The translations under genes were made by a program, and so were the position numbers. The notes below the pieces were generated by a model. That model ran no database searches. It was not told where the DNA came from and worked only from the letters and a program-made list of their open reading frames with translations. Of a stretch of DNA of 32,736 bases, positions 23,137 to 31,042 are shown one piece after another; position 1 is the first letter of the stretch, and each line of letters begins with the position of its first letter. The DNA comes from Burkholderiaceae bacterium (GTDB lineage Bacteria; Pseudomonadota; Gammaproteobacteria; Burkholderiales; Burkholderiaceae_C), in contig JAITWT010000069.1 of assembly GCA_031285125.1 (NCBI GenBank), forward strand, positions 1 to 32,736, given 5' to 3'.

Positions 23137-24701
23137 AATCTGAACGCCCATCCTCCGCCTTATCCGCTTCTCCAGCCGTTGCGCGGCGCCGCACCGCATG
23201 TCATGACCGCAGGGTGCGTCGGGCCGCCGCATGGGCCGTTTTGAACATGGCCCTGGCGGCACCGGCCAGCCATGCGATCGAGCCTGCTACCGCCTGGATA
23301 CCGCCCGGTGCCGGGTTCAAACCGGAGGGCGCGTTGATGCCGGTCAACCCGGGTCAAGCGCCATCGCGCCAGTCCACCCCCGACGCGCCCAACCCCGCCT
23401 ACAGCGGCGAAAAACTGTCGCTGGATTTCCAGAACATCGATATCCGCACCTTGTTGCAAGTGTTTGCCGACTTCACCCGCCTGAACGTCGTCACCTCCGA
23501 CGCGGTCGCGGGCACGCTGACCTTGCACCTGAAAGACGTGCCGTGGGACCAGGCGCTGGACATCATCATGCAAGCCAAAAATCTGGCCCTGCGCAAGAAC
23601 GGCAACGTGTTGTGGATTGCCCCCAGAAATGAAATCAACGCCCGGGAAAAAGCCGATTACGAGGCCAAGGCACAGATCGAAAACCTCCTGCCGCAGCAAA
23701 CCCAGTCGTTCCAGCTCAACTACGCCAAAGCCATTGCGGTTGCGCAAGGTTTGACCGGAGCGGGCCAGGGCACAGGCCATACCGGGGGCAGCGCAACAGC
23801 ACGCATCCTGGGCCCGCGCGGCAGTGTGCTGGCCGAGCCGCGCACGAACCAGCTTTTCGTGACCGACGTGCCATCGCGGCTGGCGCAAGTGGCCGCGTTG
23901 ATCAAGAAGGTGGACATCCCGATGCGCCAGGTCATGATCGAGGCGCGCATCGTTGATGCTTCCGACACCTTCAGCCGCGAACTGGGGGTGCGCTTGGGCG
24001 GCGGTATTGTCAATAGCCGTAGCAGCGTCGGAACACAACCGGTTGCCGCCAACACCGACACGGCAGCGACCTTCTCCTACACCAACAGCAACTTCGTCAA
24101 CTTGCCGGCGGCCTCGCCCAATGGCGTGCAGGCCGGCGCTTTCGCGGTTTCGCTGTTCAATGCGAGCGTTTCGCATTTGCTCAACCTCGAACTGAGCGCC
24201 CTCGAATCCGATGGCAAAGGCAAGGTGGTTTCCAGCCCGCGCGTGGTCACCGTCGATGAAAGCACGGCGCTGATCGAGCAGGGCACCGAACTGCCCTACC
24301 AGCAGGCGACCTCCAGCGGGGCGACTTCGGTGTCGTTTCGCAAAGCCAATCTGAGCCTGGAAGTGACGCCGCAGATCACGCCCGAAGGCAACATCATCTT
24401 GACGCTGGATGTCAACAAGGATTCGGTGGGCCAGGAAACCACCGCGGGCTTTGCGATCGACACCAAGCATGTGCAAACGCAGGTGCGGGTGGAAAACGGC
24501 GGTACCGTCATGATCGGCGGCATTAAAGAACAGACCCGGCGCAACAGCGAAGACCGCCTCCCGGTGCTGGGTCAAATCCCTCTCCTTGGGGCCTTGTTCC
24601 GTTCACGCAACCAAGTCGACAACAAAACCGAATTGCTGATTTTTATTACCCCGCGCGTGGTCAGCGAAGCAGACATCGCCGGGCGCCATTCGGATCTATA
24701 A
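23133..24701 (+). CDS. pilQ: PilQ, type IV pilus secretin (short form without AMIN domains)
   Basis: A 522-residue outer-membrane secretin through which the pilus exits. After a signal-like N-terminus (AAAWAVLNMALAAPASHA) and a short Pro-rich linker come the N0 domain (KLSLDFQNIDIRTLLQVFADFTRLNVV), an N1/NHN domain with FQLNYAKAIAVAQ and RTNQLFVTDVPSRLAQV, and the secretin core (VMIEARIVDASDTFSRELGVRLGG to VPVLGQIPLLGALFRSRNQVDNKTELLIFITPRVV, paraphrased by its ends). Typical PilQ proteins carry one or more peptidoglycan-binding AMIN domains before N0 and run to about 700 residues; none is seen here. The start overlaps the pilP stop. Confidence 0.94.
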   Translation: MKSERPSSALSASPAVARRRTACHDRRVRRAAAWAVLNMALAAPASHAIEPATAWIPPGAGFKPEGALMPVNPGQAPSRQSTPDAPNPAYSGEKLSLDFQNIDIRTLLQVFADFTRLNVVTSDAVAGTLTLHLKDVPWDQALDIIMQAKNLALRKNGNVLWIAPRNEINAREKADYEAKAQIENLLPQQTQSFQLNYAKAIAVAQGLTGAGQGTGHTGGSATARILGPRGSVLAEPRTNQLFVTDVPSRLAQVAALIKKVDIPMRQVMIEARIVDASDTFSRELGVRLGGGIVNSRSSVGTQPVAANTDTAATFSYTNSNFVNLPAASPNGVQAGAFAVSLFNASVSHLLNLELSALESDGKGKVVSSPRVVTVDESTALIEQGTELPYQQATSSGATSVSFRKANLSLEVTPQITPEGNIILTLDVNKDSVGQETTAGFAIDTKHVQTQVRVENGGTVMIGGIKEQTRRNSEDRLPVLGQIPLLGALFRSRNQVDNKTELLIFITPRVVSEADIAGRHSDL

Positions 24702-24787
24702 CCGCAATGCGGATGGGCGCTGCGCTGCGCGCCAACGCGGTATCGCAGATTGAGATGGGATGCCGCCGTTTCAGCTGACAATAGCGC

Positions 24788-24797
24788 AACAGGTTCT
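24788..24797 (-). repeat. core copy of the aroK-aroB-dgt repeat, before aroK
   Basis: AACAGGTTCT is the reverse complement of AGAACCTGTT at 25513. It ends 18 bp before the aroK start codon, next to the AAGGA ribosome-binding site. Confidence 0.4.
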
Positions 24798-24815
24798 AAG
24801 GAAAAAGGGCGTCCC

Positions 24816-25493
24816 ATGATGAAAGCTGATCCGGTCATTGCCGCGCTTGAGCGCCCCGTGATCCTGATCGGCCTGCCCGGCTCGGGCAAATCCAGTGCCG
24901 GTAAACGGCTGGCCTCCGGGCTGGGGGTGGCTTTCGTCGATACCGATACCGCGCTCGAGAAGCAGCTGGGTTGTTCGATCCGTGCCTTTTTCGAGCGCGA
25001 GGGGGAGGTGCGTTTTCGTGATGCTGAACAAGCGCTGCTGGCGGAGTTGATTGCGCCCGTTGCGCCTGTCGCGCCGGCCCTGTTCACACAGTCTGCCCCG
25101 CCCATTGCGCGCGGCCACGGGGCGCACCCAGAGACGCAGGGGGATCGGTGTGAGAGTGTGCGAGCGAGCGTGATCGCCACCGGTGGCGGCATCGTGTTGC
25201 GTGAGGCCAACCGGCACGCGATGCGCGCGGGCGGGTGGGTGGTGTATCTGCATTTGCGGCCAGAAGCCGTTTTTCACCGTCTGCGCAACGACACCAAGCG
25301 CCCGCTGTTGCAAGTGGCCGATCCGTTGGCGCGCCTGCATGAGCTGTATGCGGCACGCGATCCGCTTTATCGCGAGACGGCGCATCAGGTCATCGAGGTC
25401 GGCCGTCCGAAATTGCCTGCGCTGGTGCGCAAGCTTGCGGCCCAGCTTCGCGCGGGCATGACACAAGATAAGACACAAGAGACGCAGGCATAA
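24816..25493 (+). CDS. aroK: shikimate kinase with an extra internal segment
   Basis: A 225-residue kinase that phosphorylates shikimate with ATP, step five of the shikimate pathway. Walker A is GLPGSGKSS (19-27), the shikimate-binding DTD is at 42-44 with FFEREGEVRFRDAE, the GGG motif is in IATGGGIVL, and the LID Arg is in NDTKRPLLQ. Typical enzymes have 165-190 residues; the excess is one segment at about 79-117 (APVAPVAPALFTQ to GDRCESV) between the RDAEQALLAEL helix and the ATGGG loop, where homologues have only a few residues. Start: ATG at 24816 (or 24819) with AAGGA upstream. Its stop is followed at once by an inverted repeat, and aroB follows. Confidence 0.93.
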   Translation: MMKADPVIAALERPVILIGLPGSGKSSAGKRLASGLGVAFVDTDTALEKQLGCSIRAFFEREGEVRFRDAEQALLAELIAPVAPVAPALFTQSAPPIARGHGAHPETQGDRCESVRASVIATGGGIVLREANRHAMRAGGWVVYLHLRPEAVFHRLRNDTKRPLLQVADPLARLHELYAARDPLYRETAHQVIEVGRPKLPALVRKLAAQLRAGMTQDKTQETQA

Positions 25494-25566
25494 GAACCTG
25501 TGCACGATCTCAGAACCTGTTTACGGTCTCAAATGGCGCGGACCTTTTGAGATCGTGCACAGGTTC
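25494..25566. repeat. inverted-plus-direct 19-bp repeat between aroK and aroB
   Basis: Directly after the aroK stop, GAACCTGTGCACGATCTCA (25494-25512) is followed head to tail by a copy with three changes (25513-25531) and then, 16 bp on, by a perfect inverted copy (25548-25566). The first and third copies can form a 19-bp perfect stem. The second can pair with the third in 16 of 19 positions plus two extra A-T pairs, so two alternative stems are possible. There is no T-tract. Confidence 0.92.
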
Positions 25567-25621
25567 CAAGAGACAGGCCAGGGGGGAGCGGGGGAAAAGC
25601 CGGACGGCCTAAACTTCCCGT

Positions 25622-26743
25622 ATGTTTCAGAACACCGCTGCCCAGGAGCGCGTCGAGATCGATCTCGGCGCGCGCAGTTACTCGATTCTCATCGGCCACG
25701 GCGTGCTGTGCGATCCGGCCAGTTACGCCGCGCTGCCGCCCGATGCGGGCGCAGGACGCAAAGCCCATGCGCTGATCGTTACCAATACCACTGTCGATCC
25801 GTTGTACGCGCAGGCCCTGCACGAGGCGCTGACCCCGCATTTCCATGCGGTGCAGCGCGTGGTCTTGCCCGATGGTGAGGCCTACAAGGATTGGCCCACG
25901 CTCCATCTGATTTTTGATGCGCTGCTGGCGCGCGGCTGTGATCGCAAAACGGTGCTGTTCGCGCTCGGCGGCGGTGTTGTGGGCGATATGGCGGGCTTTG
26001 CCGCCGCTTGTTATATGCGCGGTGTGCCCTTTGTGCAGGTGCCGACCACCTTGCTGGCGCAGGTCGATTCATCGGTGGGCGGCAAGACGGCGATCAATCA
26101 TCCGCTGGGCAAGAACATGATCGGCGCGTTCTACCAGCCGCTGCGCGTGGTTTGCGATCTGGGCACGCTCGATACGCTGGCGCCGCGCGAAGTCAGTGCC
26201 GGGCTGGCCGAAATCATCAAGTACGGGCCGATTCACGATATGGCGTTTTTCGATTGGATCGAAGCCCATATTGACGCGCTGATGGCGCGCGACGCCGCGG
26301 CGCTGATGCACGCGGTGCGGCGCAGTTGCGAGATCAAGGCGTGGGTGGTTGGATGCGATGAGCGTGAATCGGGCTTGCGCGCGATTTTGAATTTCGGCCA
26401 TACCTTCGGCCACGCGATCGAAGCCGGACTGGGCTATGGGCGCTGGTTGCATGGCGAGGCCGTGGGTTGCGGCATGTTGATGGCGGCGCGGCTGGCGCAG
26501 CGCATGGGCGGCTGCGATGCGGCTTTCGTGGCGCGGCTGGCGCGCTTGCTCGAACGCGCCGGTTTGCCGACCGTGGCCCCCGCGCTGGGGGCGCAGCGTT
26601 ATCTGGAGCTGATGCGCATCGACAAGAAAGCCGAGGCGGGCGAGATCCGCTTCGTGCTGCTGGAGGCGCCGGGGCGGCCCGTGGTGCGCGCCGCGCCTGA
26701 TGCACTGGTGCGCGAGGTGATCGCGCAATCCTGCGGCCAATGA
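25622..26743 (+). CDS. aroB: 3-dehydroquinate synthase
   Basis: A 373-residue NAD- and metal-dependent enzyme that makes 3-dehydroquinate from DAHP, step two of the shikimate pathway. Family marks: [21 protein letters not shown], the [20 protein letters not shown] loop, [11 protein letters not shown], the metal ligands in EIIKYG (Glu) and [11 protein letters not shown] (His), and a second His in WLHGEAV. Length is normal. Start: ATG at 25622, giving [20 protein letters not shown]; the ribosome-binding site is weak. It lies between aroK and dgt, a common proteobacterial order. Confidence 0.97.
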   Translation: MFQNTAAQERVEIDLGARSYSILIGHGVLCDPASYAALPPDAGAGRKAHALIVTNTTVDPLYAQALHEALTPHFHAVQRVVLPDGEAYKDWPTLHLIFDALLARGCDRKTVLFALGGGVVGDMAGFAAACYMRGVPFVQVPTTLLAQVDSSVGGKTAINHPLGKNMIGAFYQPLRVVCDLGTLDTLAPREVSAGLAEIIKYGPIHDMAFFDWIEAHIDALMARDAAALMHAVRRSCEIKAWVVGCDERESGLRAILNFGHTFGHAIEAGLGYGRWLHGEAVGCGMLMAARLAQRMGGCDAAFVARLARLLERAGLPTVAPALGAQRYLELMRIDKKAEAGEIRFVLLEAPGRPVVRAAPDALVREVIAQSCGQ

Positions 26744-26845
26744 AATACAAATACGCCCCGCTTCAATACCCCCCGCTACGCCCATGGGGATGGCGGGCTT
26801 GGGCTGCGCCAGCTTCATGCGCTGCGCCAGCGCCCCGGATCACGC

Positions 26846-26859
26846 AAACAGGTTCTGAG
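26846..26859 (-). repeat. 14-bp copy of the aroK-aroB repeat, before dgt
   Basis: AAACAGGTTCTGAG is an exact reverse complement of CTCAGAACCTGTTT at 25509-25522, which spans the joint of the two direct copies there. It ends 5 bp before the dgt start codon. Confidence 0.6.
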
Positions 26860-26864
26860 CGCCC

Positions 26865-28046
26865 ATGACACTGTCTGGCGTGCCCTCCTCCGTAGCGTGC
26901 GCATCGTCCGCGCCGCGTGCGCCCTACGCGAGCGATCCAGCCGATTCGCGCGGGCGCCGCTACCCCGAGCCGCCGGCGCCCACGCGCGATGACTTTCAAC
27001 GCGACCGCGACCGCATCGTGCACTCCAGCGCATTCCGGCGGCTGGTCTACAAGACGCAGGTGTTTCTCAACCACGAGGGCGATTTGTTTCGCACGCGCCT
27101 CACGCACTCGCTCGAAGTCGCGCAACTGGGCCGTTCCATCGCGCGTGCGCTGCGCCTGAACGAGGATTTGGTCGAAGCCATCGCGCTGGCGCACGATCTG
27201 GGCCATACGCCGTTCGGCCACACCGGGCAGGATGCGCTCAATGACTGCATGAAAGGGCAGGGCGGTTTCGAGCACAACCTGCAAAGCCTGCGCGTGGTCG
27301 ATGCGCTGGAGCACCGCTACCCTTCCTTCGATGGACTGAACCTGTGCTTCGAGACGCGCGAAGGCATCCTCAAACATTGTTCGCGTGCCAACGCGCGGCG
27401 CATCGATCAGGCCGAGCCGGGCGGCGTGGCGCGGCGTTTTCTAGACGGCACGCAGCCCAGCCTGGAGGCGCAGTTGTGCAACCTGGCCGACGAGATCGCC
27501 TACAACGCGCACGACATCGACGACGGCGTGCGCTCGGGGCTGCTGCGCATCGAGCAGTTGAGCGAAGTGGACCTGTTCGAGCGCTTCCGGCGCGAGGCGC
27601 TCGATGAATGCCCGCAATTGCGCCAGCAAGGCCGCCGCCTGCTGTACGAAGCGATTCGCCGGATGCTCAGTGCGCAGGTCTATGACGTGATCGCCGCCAC
27701 CCGCGCCGCGCTGGCCGCCGCGTCGCCTTCTGATGCCCGCGCGGTGCGCCAAGCGGGCCCGCTGGTGCTGTTCAGCGCGGCCATGCGTGCGCAGTCGGCG
27801 CAGCTCAAAAGCTTTTTGTATGTCAACCTGTACCGCCATCCGCAAGTGGAGCAGAACATGGCGCGCGCGCGCCAGGTGGTGCGCGAACTGTTCGAGGCTT
27901 ATCTGGAGGCCCGCCGGGCCATGCCGCCGTCCTACGCGCAGCGCGCCGATCGCGCGCGCGCGGTGGCCGATTACATTGCCGGCATGACCGATCGTTACGC
28001 GCTGCGCGAGCACGAAAAACTGACGGGGCGCGCATGGACCGCCTGA
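26865..28046 (+). CDS. dgt: dGTPase-like deoxynucleoside triphosphate triphosphohydrolase
   Basis: A 393-residue HD-domain enzyme of the Dgt type 2 subfamily, which cleaves dNTPs to deoxynucleoside and triphosphate. The HD metal site is complete: RLTHSLEVAQ (first His), HDLGHTPFGHTG (the HD pair) and a later Asp in LADEIAYNAHDIDDG. The N-terminal FQRDRDRIVHSSAFRRLVYKTQVF is typical of the family. The first 30 residues are Ala/Ser/Pro-rich and less certain. A 121-bp gap separates it from aroB. Its end overlaps the MFS gene by 13 bp. Confidence 0.95.
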   Translation: MTLSGVPSSVACASSAPRAPYASDPADSRGRRYPEPPAPTRDDFQRDRDRIVHSSAFRRLVYKTQVFLNHEGDLFRTRLTHSLEVAQLGRSIARALRLNEDLVEAIALAHDLGHTPFGHTGQDALNDCMKGQGGFEHNLQSLRVVDALEHRYPSFDGLNLCFETREGILKHCSRANARRIDQAEPGGVARRFLDGTQPSLEAQLCNLADEIAYNAHDIDDGVRSGLLRIEQLSEVDLFERFRREALDECPQLRQQGRRLLYEAIRRMLSAQVYDVIAATRAALAAASPSDARAVRQAGPLVLFSAAMRAQSAQLKSFLYVNLYRHPQVEQNMARARQVVRELFEAYLEARRAMPPSYAQRADRARAVADYIAGMTDRYALREHEKLTGRAWTA

Positions 28047-29344
28047 AGACATCCAGCCCCGCGCCCGCGCAGGGTGCGGCAGGGAACGATGACATGCTGC
28101 CGCAGCGCGGTATCGGCATGACGCTGCTGGTGCTGCTCGCCTGCATCAGCGCGGCGCTGCATGTGGGCAAGCTGCCGCCGGCGGTGCCGGCGCTGCGGCA
28201 AGCGCTGGGTATCGGATTGGTTGAAGCCGGGGTTCTGCTCGCGGTGGTCCAGGTCGCGGGCATGACGCTGGGCTTGATCCTCGGGCTGATGACCAACGCG
28301 CTGGGCTTGCGCCGCAGCGTGTCGATCGGGCTGGGGCTGCTGGCAACGGCCAGTGCGCTGGGCGCCGTGATACCGGTGGGGCCCAGCGCGCTGGCGCTGT
28401 TGATTGTTTTGCGCGTGATTGAAGGCGTGGGCTTTTTGCTGGCCGTGACGCCGGCGCCCGCGCTGGTGCGCGCGTTTGCGCCACGCGGCACAGAGAAGTT
28501 GATGCTCGGTCTGTGGAGTGCTTACATGCCGGCCGGCATGGCCCTGGCGCTGCTGTTTGGGCCGGTGTGCATCGCGTGGCTGGGCTGGCGCGGCTGGTGG
28601 GCGCTGCCGGCGGCGCTGTCGGCAGGGGTTGCGCTCGCGGTGCGGTTCTATCTGCCGGCGCTCTCGCCGCATCCCCCGCCATCGTCCAGGCTGGGCGGAA
28701 CACCGTTGCTGCACACCTGGCTGGGCAGTTTGCGCCAGACCTTGCGTGCACGCGCACCGCGCGCGCTGGCGCTGAGCTTTGGGGTGTATGCCGCCCAGTG
28801 GATCGTGATGATCGGTTTTTTGCCGGTGATTTGCGTCGAGGCGGGCCTGAGCACGGGGCACATTGCCGTGCTCACCGCGGTAGTGGCGGCCATGAACATC
28901 GTCGGCAACGTGCTGGGCGGACATTTTTTGCAGCACGGCGTCGCGCCGCCGCTCCTGTTGCGTTGGGGCTTCGTGATGATGGCGCTGAGCGCGGTGGCGG
29001 CCTACGCTCAGGTGCCGCACGTGCTCTGGCTGGGCGCGGGGCTGCGTTACTTTGCGGTGTGCCTGTTTTCGCTGTCTGGCGGCATGGTACCGGCCACGCT
29101 GTTCATGCTCGGCGTGCGGCTGGCGCCCGCGCCCGCGCTGGTTTCGAGCACCGTTGGGCTGATGATGCAGGTCTCGGCGCTCGGTCAATTCCTCGCGCCG
29201 CCGCTGGCCGCTTGGCTGGCGCATCGGGTGGGCGGCTGGCAATGGACCTGGGCGGTGACCAGTTCCTGCGCGCTGGTTGGCATCGCGGGGGCGGCGCGCC
29301 TGAGGGCGTGTTGGCGGTTGGCGCAACAGGAGTCCGTGGCTTGA
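28034..29344 (+). CDS. MFS transporter, 12 membrane segments
   Basis: A 436-residue major facilitator. After a short cytoplasmic start come two six-helix bundles joined by a loop around PHPPPSSRLGG. The motif-A-like segment after helix 2 is LGLRRSVSIG. PAPALVRAFAPRGTEKLMLGLWSAYMPAGMALAL resembles the CynX/NimT-type branch of the family, but I cannot name the substrate. The start (ATG 28034) lies inside the end of dgt with a 13-bp overlap, so translation is probably coupled. Confidence 0.85.
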   Translation: MDRLKTSSPAPAQGAAGNDDMLPQRGIGMTLLVLLACISAALHVGKLPPAVPALRQALGIGLVEAGVLLAVVQVAGMTLGLILGLMTNALGLRRSVSIGLGLLATASALGAVIPVGPSALALLIVLRVIEGVGFLLAVTPAPALVRAFAPRGTEKLMLGLWSAYMPAGMALALLFGPVCIAWLGWRGWWALPAALSAGVALAVRFYLPALSPHPPPSSRLGGTPLLHTWLGSLRQTLRARAPRALALSFGVYAAQWIVMIGFLPVICVEAGLSTGHIAVLTAVVAAMNIVGNVLGGHFLQHGVAPPLLLRWGFVMMALSAVAAYAQVPHVLWLGAGLRYFAVCLFSLSGGMVPATLFMLGVRLAPAPALVSSTVGLMMQVSALGQFLAPPLAAWLAHRVGGWQWTWAVTSSCALVGIAGAARLRACWRLAQQESVA

Positions 29345-29351
29345 ACGGCCC

Positions 29352-29419
29352 GAACTGCACGAACTGCACGAATTGCAAGCGCTTGTTCCTGGCCCGCGGG
29401 GAGCAAGCGCTTGCAGTTC
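29352..29419. promoter_or_regulatory. 9-bp direct repeats and paired palindromes between the MFS gene and lrgA
   Basis: GAACTGCAC occurs twice head to tail (29352-29369), followed by the variant GAATTGCAA. The last unit starts the left arm of a 20-bp inverted repeat (29370-29389 and 29400-29419, two mismatches). Each arm holds a palindrome around CAAGCGCTTG with centres 28 bp apart. AAGCGCTT fits the AAnCGnTT core of many LacI-family operators. There is no T-tract. Confidence 0.6.
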
Positions 29420-29461
29420 AGGCCGCTCAGCATGGGGTACAGCACAGCTTTCCTGTTGGCC

Positions 29462-29491
29462 CGTCCGGTAACGTTTTGTAACGTCCGGTAA
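29462..29491. promoter_or_regulatory. helically phased direct repeats upstream of lrgA
   Basis: CGTCCGGTAA occurs at 29462-29471 and again at 29482-29491. A third GTAA lies midway (29479-29482, within TGTAACGT), so GTAA recurs every 10 bp. The block ends 40 bp before the lrgA start, where an activator would be expected to bind. Confidence 0.5.
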
Positions 29492-29531
29492 GATTGGCGC
29501 CGTACCGCGGTACTGTTTGCCCCAGCGCGCC

Positions 29532-29906
29532 ATGCTCCAGACGTTTGCCATTTTGTTGCTCTTCCAGACCCTGGGCGAGGTCATCAGTTATGCGCTCCAT
29601 CTGCCGGTGCCGGGGCCGGTGATCGGCATGATCTTGCTGTTCGGCTGGCTGGTTTTCGACAACCGGCTGCTGCCCGTCATTCAGCATTCCGTGGGCGAAC
29701 TGCTCAAGCACCTGTCGCTGCTGTTTGTGCCCGCCGGGGTGGGCATCATGGTGCACGCGCGCACCATTGGCAGCCAATGGTTACCGATTGCCGTCGCGCT
29801 GGTCGTCTCCACTTGGGTGGCGATCGCCGTGACCGCGCTGGTGACGCGCGCGCTGATGCGCAAGCCGCACGCCGCGCCGCCGGCCGATGAGGAAGGGTCG
29901 TCCTGA
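29532..29906 (+). CDS. CidA/LrgA family holin-like membrane protein
   Basis: A 124-residue inner-membrane protein with four membrane segments. Family marks: FAILLLFQTLGEVISYALHLPVPGPVIGMILLF (the PxPGPVIGM motif) and LLKHLSLLFVPAGVGIMVH. LrgA/CidA proteins act with LrgB/CidB partners in control of autolysis or in export of small organic acids such as pyruvate or glycolate. The ATG at 29532 is preferred over an in-frame TTG at 29517; neither has a strong ribosome-binding site. Its stop overlaps the lrgB start (TGATG). Confidence 0.92.
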   Translation: MLQTFAILLLFQTLGEVISYALHLPVPGPVIGMILLFGWLVFDNRLLPVIQHSVGELLKHLSLLFVPAGVGIMVHARTIGSQWLPIAVALVVSTWVAIAVTALVTRALMRKPHAAPPADEEGSS

Positions 29907-30628
29907 TGTCACCCCGCCTGAACGAGATCTGGGTCTATCTGGCCGCCAGCCCGCTGATTGGGCTGACCGCCACCTTGGTCGCCTATCTACTCGCGCACCG
30001 CATCTACGCGCGCGCGCGGTTTTCGCCGCTGGCCAATCCGGTGATGATCGCGGTGGCGATTCTGGTCACCCTGCTGGCCATTACCGGCACGCCGTACAAA
30101 ACCTACTTCGATGGCGCACAGTTCGTGCACTTCCTGCTCGGGCCCGCCACGGTGGCGCTGGCCGTGCCGCTGTACCTGCAGTTGCCCAAGCTGCGCGCGC
30201 ATGCGCTGCCGCTGCTGGGCGGTTTGGCGGCCGGTTCGCTGGCGGCCGTGGTGTCCGCGGTCGGCATCGCCTACGTGCTCGGCGCGACGCCCGAAGTGGC
30301 GCGTTCGCTGGCGCCGAAATCGGTCACCACACCGATTGCGATGGGGGTTTCCGAGAAGATCGGCGGCCTGCCGTCGCTGACCGCCGTGCTGGTCATCATG
30401 ACCGGCATCATCGGCGCCGCCAGCGCCACCGCCCTGCTCAATGTGCTGCGCGTGCGCAACGATACGGTGCGCGGCTTTGCCATCGGCGTGGCCGCGCACG
30501 GCATCGGCACCGCGCGCGCGTTTCAGTTGAGCCAGGAGGCGGGGGCCTTTTCCGCACTGGGGATGAGCCTGAACGGCGTGCTGACCACCATCGTGGTGCC
30601 GGTGCTGGCGGCCTGGATGCCGCACTGA
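29906..30628 (+). CDS. LrgB/CidB family membrane protein
   Basis: A 240-residue protein with about seven membrane segments. Family marks: NPVMIAVAILVTLL, TPYKTYFDGAQFVHFLLGPATVALAVPLY, the SVTTPIAMGVSEKIGGLPSLTAV block and GVAAHGIGTARAFQ with EAGAFSALGMSLNG. It is the partner of the upstream LrgA protein, coupled to it by TGATG. Length is normal. A short hairpin (30641-30662) follows without a T-tract. Confidence 0.95.
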   Translation: MSPRLNEIWVYLAASPLIGLTATLVAYLLAHRIYARARFSPLANPVMIAVAILVTLLAITGTPYKTYFDGAQFVHFLLGPATVALAVPLYLQLPKLRAHALPLLGGLAAGSLAAVVSAVGIAYVLGATPEVARSLAPKSVTTPIAMGVSEKIGGLPSLTAVLVIMTGIIGAASATALLNVLRVRNDTVRGFAIGVAAHGIGTARAFQLSQEAGAFSALGMSLNGVLTTIVVPVLAAWMPH

Positions 30629-31042
30629 GCCGATATCGATACGGTCCTTGCCAGAGGGCCGTTGCATCGGCGTGAAACAAGCGCCAGCACCGCAACCGCT
30701 GGTGGTGCGTCCGAGCACACAACATTTACTTCGGGCGCGGCCGGTTGGGAACCGTCATACAGCAAACAAGCGCGCGGTTCCTCCCGCCAGGCGGCTTCAT
30801 CAGGGCAAGCCAGCGCATCCAGATCGTCCGCTGCGGCGGCGGTGTCATTGATCCCCACGCGCAGCACGCCGCCGGCCAGTGCGTTGCTGGCAGCGTTTGA
30901 GCTGGAGTCGCTGCTGCTGTTGCGATATTCGCACTGGGCGGGAGTAAAAAATCAACACGATGTGCCACCCGAGGCGTTGCTTGGATTAAGCTCAAAAAAA
31001 ACCAGCACCGCCATTGTTCTTGGCGGACATACGAGGCGGTCA
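30629..31042. other. 414-bp region between lrgB and the exported-protein gene
   Basis: This stretch holds no intact gene. An imperfect hairpin, ACGGTCCT (30641-30648) with AGGGCCGT (30655-30662), lies 13 bp after lrgB. Bases 30761-30866 are a remnant of the DUF1343 gene end. From about 30945 the sequence becomes A-richer (GGGAGTAAAAAATC, CTCAAAAAAAACC near 30991-31001), which probably marks the promoter side of the downstream gene. GAGG at 31033-31036 is that gene's ribosome-binding site. Confidence 0.5.
30761..30867 (-). pseudogene. remnant of a DUF1343/NamZ-type gene 3' end
   Basis: On the minus strand this reads LRVGINDTAAAADDLDALACPDEAAWREEPRACLLYDGS, clearly related to the end of the DUF1343 protein at the right edge (LLREWVDDAVAEAGDLDALACPDEAAW..SCLLYAAS). 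Bases 30761-30866 align without gaps to 32378-32483 with 18 mismatches by my count (about 83% identity). Weaker similarity may run on to about 30945 (CEY against YEY). A TGA lies in frame just upstream (near 30953), and nothing else of the gene is present, so it cannot encode a DUF1343 protein. Confidence 0.8.

Noticed and set aside
27995..29584. 529-codon open frame on the minus strand opposite the MFS gene
   Set aside because: Arg/Gln/His-rich composition typical of antisense frames; it also crosses two gene boundaries.
30641..30662. Hairpin after lrgB as an intrinsic terminator
   Set aside because: Eight pairs with one wobble but no T-rich tail on either strand.
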